Shown: piece after piece, positions 47,434-58,500 of the stretch
Position numbering within the stretch: the first letter of the stretch is position 1
Layout: every line of letters begins with the position of its first letter
From: Dryomyza anilis
Taxonomy: Eukaryota; Arthropoda; Insecta; Diptera; Dryomyzidae
Assembly (NCBI GenBank): GCA_951804985.1
Contig: OX638132.1
Coordinates: 43,996,791 to 44,060,790 of the forward strand
Direction: 5' to 3'
DNA: 64,000 bases
Program-made: the position numbers and the translations under genes
The notes under the pieces: generated by a model
Seen by the model: only the letters and a program-made list of their open reading frames with translations
Told to the model about the DNA's origin: nothing
The model's database searches: none

Positions 47434-48576
47434 CTACGCCGACTGGAGCGCGTAATTATGATGGCTGATAGAAAGAGGAGCCGTCGATGAAATCGAAAAT
47501 GACTTAGGCAGCCACGAAGACTGGGTCGCGTACAGATGTTGCCGCGCAGGTACAGACGGCGAAGATGGGGTGAGCAAAGGCAGATGCAGCTCACGTTGTG
47601 GTGCGGACGGAACTAGCAATGATGACGAGTAGGACAATTGAGGCGCTGATGGCGAGTTAGTCGCGTATATATGTTCCGATGAAGGCGAAAATGTGTGCAG
47701 TGACTGAGGCAATGATGCCGACTGCGATTCAGATTGCGTAGAGTACAAAAATTGTGACGCGGGCAGAGGCGGCGACAACATTGATTGCGACGCAGAGTGA
47801 GTGGCGTATAATTGATGAGGCGCGGGCATGGACGCCGATGCTGAGGTGAGCACTGACTGAGGCTGGGACCCAGACTACGGCGCGTGGTGAGAAGCGGATA
47901 TAGGCGTATGTTGAGGCGTCGATAAGAACATGTTCGATTTCTGAACAGCGGGCTGTAGGTTAGACTCCGATACGTAAATATCTAGGGACGTGGGCTGAAG
48001 TCCTTGTAGAGAAGCTTGCGTTGGCTGAGATGCAGGCAAGATTACAGATTGATGATCAGGAAGAGATTCGGGCAGAGTGGTAGGCAAATGTATGAGCAAA
48101 GGCGTAGGCAAAGGGTTATACAGATGGTTAGGCAAAGGCGTTGGCAGAGAGGTTGGCTGAAAACTACGTGCTATTTAAGTGCATATGTCTAAACGCATGT
48201 TATGTAGTGACTGCATAAATAGTTCCTGCATATTTGCCAGTTTATTATTAAATAAATCTGTTACCTTTTAAAATTCATTGGCGGGGTTGGCATCAATGGC
48301 GGAAGCAGCGATAGTGACGTTAGCGACAGCGTTGGCGGCATCGTTGACAGCATCGTTCGCAGCCGCTGTGGGAGTGATGGCGGTAGCGTTGGCAGCAGCG
48401 TTGGCGGTAGCGTTGACGGCAGCATTGGCAGAGATGGATGCATCAGCCTCAGGTGACCCAAACTGAAAAGACATCTCTGAAGTGTTGAATTCCACTGGTG
48501 ACAATGAGCTGGGCGGTGTTCGGGTCATTGGCATTGCCAGCGGTAATCCTAGTATCCTCAGGCTACTTCGCTTCAT
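47434..48576 (-). pseudogene. BEL gag N-terminal region, Ser/Pro- and Ala-rich
   Basis: Starts ATG at 48576 (MKRSSLRILG), an alanine/asparagine-rich stretch, stop at 48268, then in-frame continuation. A long Ser/Pro/Gln-rich section contains recurring LYAT(Q/H)S-type units (for example PHQLYATHSASQS, QHLYATQSS, EHIYATNSPS). Low-complexity N-termini are known in some BEL gag proteins. The repeat itself I do not recognise. Interrupted by stops at 48268, about 48175 and about 47875. Confidence 0.65.
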
Positions 48577-48646
48577 ATATCAATTGCTATATTGGTGGGA
48601 CACGGAACAATAAGTCCCGACTCCAAGAAACAATTTTGAATAAAGA

Positions 48647-48914
48647 TGTTGCGCTTTAAGGCGATTTTGATAAACGAAAACAATTATTTAAATTGTATGG
48701 CGGTGTGTTTATTCATTAAAAATTAAAAAATGTAAAATTTTTACAAAAATTTCCAAAAGTATCTAATAAAACTTACAAATAGTTTTTTGTCTCCAGGCAC
48801 AAGCGAAAACAAATTAAAGTAAATTATGAATGACATTAAAACTAAAACAATCATGATACAAAAAAATATCTTAATTTTAAATAAACTTAAAAAATAACAA
48901 GTCAAAATATTACA
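48647..48914 (-). repeat. BEL LTR (5' relative to the element)
   Basis: 268 bp, plus-strand TGTTGCGCTTTAAGGCG...TATTACA, followed by the CGCGC target duplication. Confidence 0.85.
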
Positions 48915-48919
48915 CGCGC

Positions 48920-49497
48920 TTAAATATTCCAAAAGTATTAGTTATCGACAATGGTAAAATTTCGTCTCTAAACTGTTTTCAGATACATGTATATTGTTAG
49001 GAATTAAAAAGTTACATATTACGCCATACCATCCACAAGCTAATGGATCGAAGTTTTGCAAAAGAAGATGGGTTAAACTGGGACCAATGGTTAAATTCGG
49101 CAATGCACGTGCACAATAACACAGTACATATGTCAACAGGTTAAATGTCTTTCCGTACTTTATATGGGTTCGATTTTGATATGCCCACTAATCTAAAACG
49201 TAAATGTTCACCAGTTTATAATACTGATGATTACAACAAATTACTAAAATATCAGATTCAACTCACACATGAAATCGTGAGACAAAATAAAGCAAAAGAA
49301 AAATCTAAACAAAGCTATGACAGCGAATATGATTAAAAACTCAAAATAAAAAGAATACATTTTTTCCCATATGGGTAGGACCCTATGATGTACTTTCGAT
49401 AGTAAGTCCTGTAACGACAATGATTTCTATCAAAGAAAAAGGGAAAAAATTCCATAACAACTTATTAAAAGCATATAATTTTGAAGTTTTACACAAT
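48920..49497 (+). pseudogene. gypsy integrase core and C-terminus
   Basis: Continues from 44928: VLVIDNGKISS (catalytic D of DNG), LGIKKLHITPYHPQANGS, NNTVHMSTG, FRTLYGFDFDMPTN, and the GPY/F end FFPIWVGPYDV with HNNLLKAY, stop at 49497. Several frameshifts and a TAA before MSFRTLYG. Confidence 0.8.
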
Positions 49498-51762
49498 TAA
49501 ATAAATAAATAAATAAATAAATATAAAGAAATAAATAAATAACTGAACCAATAGTTCATGATCATCATAAACCGTAATCACGTTAAAATGAAATGCATAC
49601 TATTGCAAACAACAATATAAGGTAAAGGAATGCCGCGTTACAAATATTTTTTTTTTAGGAATATGTTTTTAAATCTTAGTCAATGAGGGAATAGCTACGT
49701 ATTAATTTTAAAAGGTTACTAGCATTTAATCATGTACTAAAAAATGTATAATGGTGAAAATAGATAAAGGAATAAAGTAATTTACAAGAATATATTAGAT
49801 ATTTATTAAGCAAAGATTTCAGTACGAATTGGCAAGGGAAATAAAATATACATTGCCACTATATTTGAGATAGGTCAGCACCTCAATTTCATTGTCAAGG
49901 GCATTGTCAATCGAAACAAACGAAAGAAAGATCGTTGTACTTGAAATACAGATAGACGTAAGCGGAGCACAAATTAAAGGGGAGCACAGATATAAGTGAG
50001 GAGCTTAGGGATAGTTACAAGTGATAAAATGCAATTCAGCGTTTTGCATGTAGGAACCACTGCACTAATGGACTGAAAATGAAACGAGATACGTTAATGC
50101 AGCGACAAAAACAAACAAACAAATTAGCAAACGTTTTAACCAAGATCATTTAACGGTCATACGTATTTAACGGTCATATGTATTGAATGTACCAAAGTTG
50201 TTATGCAAATAAAAGATTGATAATATTATCATATATCAAGCATAATTAAATTAATAAATGAGTGCATAAATAAATAGCTAAGTATTTTTAAAAATCACTA
50301 GCATTGATTCATGTGGTAATGAAATATTAAGGAAAAATTAAATATTTCTAAAGTTCATGTACATTTTATTAAAAGTAATAAATGAAATGTTCAATATAAA
50401 CATACAATGAATATATTAAATTTGAATATTCTATATAAATTAAAAAATATGTTAAATTAAATTAGGTATGAAGTTATAGTAAACAAGAAATAAGTATTTT
50501 AATAATAATCCTGATTCTGCAAATGTACTTCAACCACGACGAAGCACACAAAAGAAGTAAAACATACATGAAGAAGAAGAACAAGCAATCCACCAAACAA
50601 TATGAAATTAACGCAAAAGACAATATGCTGAGACATTATTGCCAAAGAAGGTCGTTTAATTTTGTTGGGAAAAGGTCTGAAATGGTAATGTGATGTAATG
50701 AAGTACAAAAGAAGAACGATAAAATGACATGTGAAAGTTATGTCGCGGAAGACAACAATTAGACATCAATACATGTTTAATTAAGAGAAAGGAGCTACCC
50801 CATGGATATGGATGTAGAAGTTTGACAAATCAGCAAAGAAAGTTGCAACAATTTTACCATAATAATTCAACAACATTTTACATCTTATATATATTAAATA
50901 ACATTATGTAAATAAGTTCAATGCGAACCTGATTGAAAAAATAAAATTAACAAATCAACAAAGTTACCACAATTACACTAAATCACAAATTTTCATATTA
51001 TGCTGAAATTTCGTCAACAAATGAACATAATTTCTTAAAAAATTTTGGAGAAGACGAAAATTAAAAACATTACGTATTCGAACATTGTTACAACAAGTGA
51101 AATATAATAGAACAACAACGTCAAATTTAAAAAGAAAAAACAACATCTACGTATAAGTAAAAAATTACAATTACTGAAGATGACAATTCCGCTAGAAAAA
51201 TATCAAAGAAGAAAATTTCTCAAAACATTTAAAGAAGACAAATCCGTATTAATATTCAAAAATATAAAATTATAAAATTACAAAATTATCAAATTTAGTA
51301 TCTGCTCGCAACAAAGTACGATTCAATTTGACAGAAAAACAATGCAACATAGAAGACATCAAATTTTAAAAGTTAAGAAAGTCAAGACGAAAGATGAAAA
51401 CAATGTTTGTTGAAACAGTGGCAGAAACAAATAAAGAACAGTCAACACAATCGCAGCAACCACCAACAGAAGAGTGGCAGCAGCAGTCAACTCTAAAAAC
51501 ATCGGGATCAGGTTATGTTTGCATTTAATTTCCTTTTATAATTCAGATGTTTAGATTAAAGGCGGGCTAATGCAGCCAAATAATCAGAAAGTTGGACCAA
51601 TATCATTGTTTTTTAATTTTAAAATCATTTAATTTGAATTTAATTGTTTACAATTGTTTATTTTTAAAAATAAAATAATCTGCACTATAAAAATTTTATC
51701 AAGATATTAACAATGTAAAAGAAAAAACTATTATTAATTAATAATAAATTTTTCTTAAAATA
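49498..51762 (+). other. gypsy 3' non-coding region
   Basis: About 2.3 kb between pol and the polypurine tract, AT-rich, with no envelope-like frame I can recognise. A short frame at about 51394-51528 (Gln/Thr-rich, STQSQQPPTEEWQQQ) is the only notable coding-like stretch, and it ends in a stop without known similarity. Confidence 0.55.
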
Positions 51763-51774
51763 AGGGGGGAAGAA
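51763..51774 (+). promoter_or_regulatory. polypurine tract
   Basis: AGGGGGGAAGAA immediately before TGTTGTATATCAG, as expected for the plus-strand primer site of an LTR element. Confidence 0.85.
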
Positions 51775-52026
51775 TGTTGTATATCAGAAATACTTTTTCT
51801 TGGAGTTTGAAAAATCTGCACATAGCCAGGAAGCACAATGGCATATTCATATTAATCATAATAATGTAGCGCCGAAAATGCTTACTGTTATGCATGCATT
51901 CATATTTTTCTCATACACTTATTTGATACAATTACTCTTATACACATATGATGACAACAACAAATGTATTAGTTGTAATGTAAGCCTCATCAGGTAGCAC
52001 CTGCATGCGGCGTACAAGGAACTACA
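51775..52026 (+). repeat. gypsy 3' LTR, short form
   Basis: First ~155 bases match 35903-36056 of the 5' LTR. It then jumps to sequence matching 38169-38266 and ends ACTACA instead of continuing to AATTACAACA. About 2.1 kb including both minisatellites is absent, and the last ~360 bases are missing. No target duplication could be assigned. Confidence 0.75.
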
Positions 52027-52298
52027 CTATTTGGAAATCGTAAATACTCCACTGCATGCGAATTCTTGATTCTTGATCATAAGTCACACTTATGATCACT
52101 GTATTTGACTGTTACTCATATTTGACAAGCATTTCAAAGAAAATGGATCAATATAGCTTATTACACTTTTATGTAGATACGAGAACAGTATACGAAATCA
52201 ATTATTTCTGGGATATTTTGAATCAGTTTCGAAAAGATATGACTTGAATTGCAGATGGGAATTCGAGATATTCTAAATTTAATATATCTTAAATGTAC

Positions 52299-52590
52299 CT
52301 TAATGGAAACGAACGCCACCAAGCACATCAGTAATATCACTTCACCAGTCTTAAAGAACCATATTGGGTGATAAAAATTTTCAATTTTCTGCAAAGCACC
52401 TATAATATAACAATGCAGCTTGACACAGTTTTTTAACGCCAGCTTGTAGGCATCATTAAAGTGTTGGTGACGAAATTTCATATTGTAGTTTTCGTGTAAT
52501 AGAATTTCATTGATTGATACACTTCGCTCTTTAGAACAAAAGTATTGATTAACTTCTATATTTGCCACGCTATGTTCTTCTTGGAGTTTT
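52299..52590 (-). CDS. Or83a: Or83a-like exon 4
   Basis: 292 bases, acceptor TACTAG|AAAAC and donor AAG|GTACAT. KKLQEEHSVANIEV, FYHPIWFFKTGEVILLM and VAFVSIK, a membrane segment cut by the following intron. The next exon should encode the remaining C-terminal membrane segments. It was not recognised between here and base 1. Confidence 0.85.
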
Positions 52591-55500
52591 CTAGTAAAAA
52601 ATAATTATTATTAAAAAAGTTTTTGTGTATATTTAATACTTACTTTAGTTGATTTCTACTGTGACAATAATCTATATGAGCTGTAGCAATTATGTTTTTC
52701 AAGCTGGAATATAAGATATCATATTGACCGGAAATAAGAATGGATAAAATCATATAGAATCCACTAGATGCTGAGAAAGCGGCTGCAACTTGTATTTGGC
52801 CAACACATTGAAGAAAGTACATAGTTTCATATACAAAAGGTTTCTAAAGTTATAATACCATTATCACTTAAATATTTATTTTTTAAATTGTTTTATTTAC
52901 CTTATAATCGAAGGGATACCAACAAGATAGTGGTAGGCTTCGATCTCCATATACCATTGGTAGTATTAACCAAAAAATGGTTCCACCAAAACAAGAAACA
53001 ACATAGAAATTTAACCATTTATTGGCCATTACAATTGAATCATCCATAATGACATAAGTAAATCCTGTTAATGAAAAATTTATTAATATTAACTTCACAT
53101 ATTTATAACTGCTGCCGGAACTTATTATGATTTTTATAGGCCTATATCTATATCAGATAATATAAAAGTCATATTTTATGCTTAATATTTTTCCAAGAAA
53201 CTATTGAAGGTACATTTATGTCATACTTTAATAGTTCTTTATGGGCCATTCCACACCAAATTGACAAGCGCACAGTGTTCCAGAATCCAGTCTACTGATC
53301 TAAAATTAATACTGTCTATATCTGTTTTACAATTGGTACAAAATGAATTTTAATATATATTTTTGACTTCAATACATCATTTTTGGTAACACACCCACTG
53401 AAATTTGGGCAACTGATAAAGGGTATCGAATATGCATTGACCTTTTTTTTCATGTTAAAATTTGGCATGAATATTTATATTAAATCAAGCAAAATATGTG
53501 ACGTCTTCAGAATTTTAAGAAGGGCCCTTTAAAAAACAACAATTTTGAATTGCAAGTATAATGACAACGGGCGACATGTTTAAGTTTAGAAGTCACAACT
53601 TAGTTGCTATAAAGGCTATTCTATTGGCATTAAAACTAGCCATCAAGAGAGTTTATAGCATTTCTACTTTAAGAGATATTGAAATATGAACCACAATAGA
53701 AAAGTGATTTTTGGTCCAGTTTTGTAACTTTGAACCACTGTATCTCTAAAATTAGTGGTAAAAAAAAAAAATGTGGTCAATTCATATTTCAATAATTTTT
53801 ATAAGTTGCTCCAATTTAATTGAAATCGAAGGCCAAAATCTCAAATTTTTCTTTTTTTTGGTCGATTTGGTGTGGAATGGCCCTTATATAAAATCGACCT
53901 ATGACGTTCAGTGACCTCTGGAAGGTTCTTTATATTGACGTCAAAACAAGCCATCAAGAGAGTTTATAGCATTTTTACTTTAAGAGATATTGAAATATGA
54001 ATAGAAAAATGAATAGAACCACAATAGAAAAGTGATTTTTGGTCCAGTTTTTGTAACTTTGAACCACTGTATCTCTAAAATTAGTGGTAAAAAAAAAAAT
54101 GTGGTCAATGCATATTTCAATAATTTTTATAAGTTGCTCAAATTTAATTGAAATCGAAGGCCAAAATCTCAAATTTTTCTTTTTTTGGTCGATTTGGTGT
54201 GGAATGGCCCTTATATAAAATCGACCTATGACGATCAGCGACCTTTGGAAGGTTCTTTATATTGATGATAAAAGAACGAGATTGAACGTTAAAATGTGGT
54301 AAAATAATGATGATGGAGTAGCGTCAACCAGAGGTAATGATCAAAAAAAGAATGTTTCAAATACAAAGTTCTAAACAAAAAGTAATTTTTAACGAACTTT
54401 TGAATTGATGTGTGAATAATGTTCTGAAAATGCACAAAACATTTTGATTTTCGTTCAAATCATGTTAGTGAAAACTTAAAATTCAAAAGAAATTAAATTA
54501 AAATGGTTGTCAATAAATTTGGTTTATGAAACTTTTGCACACAAGAGATCATATAGTTAACGCCAAAATCTCCAAGATTGATTATTGTTGGAATTATCGA
54601 AATCATAGCATGCACAAGAACATTCCCGGAGATTGAGGTCAGAAGGCATCCGATTGAGGTCAGAAGGCATCATGATGTCACAGTTTTTAAAAGTACTCTC
54701 TTTCTGGATTCTTTGCTATCCAGGCTGTGTGTTAGCTTTCTTTTAACTCTTAAAATCGAAAACTTTTATAATGACCACTCGGCAGCTTTATTTATCTTGA
54801 AAGATTTGTCCAATTAAAATCTTCCGTATCTCCTGATTGAGAAATCTAATTCATGTTCTCGGTTGTATACACAAAGTGCTCTTACGGCTTTATAAAGTTT
54901 TTTAACAATTGGGGTCATTATAAATAATAATAGTTTGGCGCTACATTCCTATAAGAACTTAGGCCGATCTCTCTCACCACTTTGAACTGTGCGTGATAAA
55001 TTTGTGCGACCTACAGTTAGTGGTGGGACTTAAAGTTTAATGCCGAATCCGAACGGCGGGTGAGAGCTTTTTATAAGCGATGTTTTGCTCTCGTAGGTTT
55101 GCCATTTACTACCGAGAGGTAGCGCGGTATAGAAAAATGTTCCAATTAAAAAGATGTTGTTAGCCCTAGTCCAGGCTTGAACCTGGTACCTTTCGGCTCG
55201 CAGTCCAACGCACTAACCTTGAGCTACCGACGCTCAATTTAAATGATCTATGAATCTTCCACACGTCGCACAGTGTTTTTTTTTTCGGAAATCACTTTTT
55301 TATATATATGAGCATTTCTACAGGAAAGTCCACCGTGGCCGAAAAATTAAAAGTTAACAAACAATTCTTCTGAATTGTATTATTAAAGAAAAATGCTTAC
55401 ATTTTATGAAATTAAAGAGACCAAAGCTTATCTTAATTACTTACTTATTTGGCCATTACAACCCATGATGGGTTTCGGCCGCAGCAATCACCCCACGCCA

Positions 55501-58500
55501 GTCGCTTCTGCATTGTGTGCGCTGGCTCCAGTTTTGCAGTCCAAGTGTTGTCAGGTTGTCTCGCACTTGGTCGCTCCACCGGAGATTCGGACGCCCTCTC
55601 CTACGTTGACCACCACTGGGTACAGAATTGAATACCTTTTTTGCTGGAGCGCTTTCATCCATACGCTCGACATGTCGAAGCCAGCGTAACCGCTGGATCT
55701 TTATGCGCCTGACTATGTCAATGTCGGCGTAGAGCTCATACAGCTCGTCGTTCCATCTGATTCTGTACTCGTTTTCAACGCATATCGGGCCATAGATTTT
55801 CCGAAGAATCTTTCTCTCGAACGCTCCTAAAGCTCGCACATCGGTGTTGGAAAGCGTCCATGCCTCAGCGCCATAGAAGAGGACTGGCATGATAAGCGAC
55901 TTATAGAGCGTCATTTTTGTCCGTCGAGAGAGGGCTCTGTTCCCCAAAGTAACACCTGTTGGCAAGAGTTATTCTTCTGGTAATCTCCAGGCTGACATTG
56001 TTTTCCTTGTTGATGCTGGTACCTAGGTAGATGAAGTCCTTCACAACTTCTAAGTTGTGGTTGTCAATAGTGACGTGTTCTCCAAGACGCCGGTACTCTT
56101 TGTTTGTTGACACTATATACTTCGTCTTGTCCTCGTTCACCGTAAGACCCATTCGACGCGATTCCCTCTCTAAACTGGAGAATGCTGCACTGACTGCTCG
56201 TACGCCCAATGATGTCGATATCATCAGCGAACCCGACCAGCATGGAACTCTTGTTGAGGATAGTGCCATTGTGATGGAGTTGTGCAGCTCTTACAATCTT
56301 CTCCATTATTAGGTTGAAGAAGTCACACGATAGGGAATCGCCTTGTCTGAAAACTCGTTCGGTATTAAAGGTATCGCTGTTCCCAATTCTCACTGAGCAA
56401 CGTGTGTGCTCAGGGTCATCCTGCAAAGCCTTACAAGCTTCGCAGGTATACCGAACTCAGACATGGTGGCGTATAGGCGACTTCTTATCGGACTGTCGAA
56501 GGCAGCTTTGTAGTCGACGAAGAGGTGGTGGGTGTCGATTTTGTCGATTCGAGCGTAATATACTCAGTAATTTATACACTAAGAAAACAAGATGTTTATG
56601 AGAGTCTTGCTGCAATCATTATTTTAAATTTAGGCCCTGTAGCAAATATTCCAACATCCCATAAGTTTCAGCAAAACTCTAAATATTTTTTAAATGTGAC
56701 ATATATGTAGATAGTTACGAGATGTTTGCCAAAACAGCAATGAAAAATGAGATATTTACAGTTGACTGATAGCAAACATCCTGAGTTCTTGGACATTTGG
56801 TGCAAAACTTTTGAGGCATTCTGACATTTGACACCATAAAAAACGAAAATGGCGTACTTTTTCCTTACGCTCGATTTATTCACAACAATTAAGTAAATCA
56901 AATGGTGTAAAAAAGTGCCAACTCAAATATTATATTTTAATGGTAAAAGTGAAAATAAAATATCCTGTGATTTAAATTATCAAAAATGATGGAAAATATT
57001 TATTTTCAGAGATTACTTTGATGACAGCATCACCGGTCGGACTTGATTCTTCTGCGAAGAAATCTCAAGTCGTTGAACAATTTAACTTCGAAGGATTTAT
57101 AAAGACGATGGCGATGTATAACCAGGATACAGTTTTAAGTCTTGAATAAATAAAAATACATTTGATTTCTAATGGAGTACCTTTTCCAAATATTTCTCAA
57201 CTATCTTCCAATTTGTAAGATGTTTAATTGCTAAACATAATCGTAAATTTGAAAGATGGTTGCTACCAATATTTATCGTATTTGACGGATGTTTAAGAGA
57301 TGGTTCTCTCAAATACGATCTAAATTATTTGTAAATAACTTGATATTTAGGGCTCTGATATTTCTGGTAATCATCTTTGTTTTCTTAGTGTATAGTTTAA
57401 GATTTGTTACTAGAACTATATATTTCTATGACATTTGTACTGCGAATCGAACGGACTCGTAACACAGCTTTATATTTGGGCTGGGACAGTAACATTTTTA
57501 AATAGAAAGTGTTTTTCCACAGGTAGGGAAGAAAATGACTCTCCCAAACATATTTAGCGGCAAACAAAATACATATATGTATGTTTGGGGAACATAATAA
57601 TATATTTGGAAATGTGCTATGTGTAAACATATAATATGTATGCATCTGAACATAACATATTTATCCTATTACACATTTATACTGCGCTAACCCTGGGCAG
57701 ACTCCGAGAGTAAACATTGACTTAAAAAAGTACCGATAAATATCTTACTGCAATAAATAACTTTATATTTTTTTATACATAACTGTAAAATAATTTTTAT
57801 TTTCATTCACAGTTCGGAAATCCTCACTCACGCTCACTCAAACTCATAAGTTTTGCAAAATATTTTTTTCTCGTTGCTACTCACCTCATGAGTGAGTAGC
57901 CAGAAAATATACGGCAAACTCACAACATAAGAGAGTCGCGTTTTGTGAGTAGAGATTTTACAAGAGAGTTTTGCGTTTTACCTCTCCATCCGCATTACAC
58001 ATGAGAGAGTGCAACAAGAAAACTCTCACTTTTCGTCAACTCATATTTGTTCAAGGACAGAGAGAATGCGTTGATCTACTCACTGTACAGGCTTGCAAAG
58101 TGTAACATCACTGTTGCCATTTCTGTTGGAATCTTCCCATCTGTGGTATTTTTGAAATGTTGTGTAAAATTATATAATTGATATTGTTTTTTTGCTATAA
58201 CTTTTTATATGTACAAGATAAAATATTTATGTAAAGGCATTAAATGATTGTTTTTAAAGTGCCAATCGATTGACATACACCTTAAATAAAAAATTCCAAA
58301 TCTGCCAACAAATGTTCAAGCATATTATGGGAAATGACCAGCAACATTATAAAATGTTGGTTTTAAAATTTTCTATGCATCATTTTATGAGATATCAACC
58401 AATAACATTTTTACCGAGCTATCAATAAGGTTGTCAAAAAATGTGGTAAAAAATCAGCAGCAAAACACTTCTAGCAACACAGTACAACTTGTACAAAAAT

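Larger units (their letters stand above)
44929..48914 (-). mobile_element. internally deleted BEL/Pao element, reverse strand
   Basis: Two similar LTRs (44929-45207 and 48647-48914, each TGTTGCGCTTTAAGGCGAT...TTACA on the plus strand) flank 3.4 kb with gag, protease and integrase-end remnants on the minus strand. A perfect 5-bp target duplication CGCGC borders it (44924-44928 and 48915-48919), the usual length for BEL. The reverse transcriptase is missing between protease and the RNase H/integrase tail. A possible primer binding site (TGGAGTCGGGAC on the minus strand, about 48614-48625) lies about 21 bases inside the 5' LTR. It interrupts the gypsy integrase core. Confidence 0.9.
35903..52026 (+). 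mobile_element. Ty3/gypsy element (17.6/297-like), degraded, with nested insertions
   Basis: Order: 5' LTR, tRNA-Ser type primer binding site, gag, aspartic protease, RT, RNase H, integrase, non-coding 3' region, polypurine tract, short 3' LTR. That domain order and primer choice fit the 17.6/297 side of the gypsy lineage. Coding parts carry many stops and frameshifts, and an RT core deletion. Three insertions interrupt it: about 40910-41820, 43463-44745 and 44929-48914. It lies on the plus strand inside or beside intron 4 of the minus-strand odorant receptor. No envelope-like frame was recognised. Not capable of movement as it stands. Confidence 0.85.

Noticed and set aside
48278..48466. Plus-strand alanine-rich frame
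   Set aside because: Shadow of the GCN-rich minus-strand gag N-terminus.
51394..51528. Gln/Thr-rich short frame as an envelope or host exon
   Set aside because: 45 codons, no signal peptide or membrane segment, no recognisable motif. Left as gypsy 3' region.
55150..55236. Functional tRNA gene
   Set aside because: A and B boxes are present but the acceptor and anticodon stems do not close well, and a SINE body follows directly.
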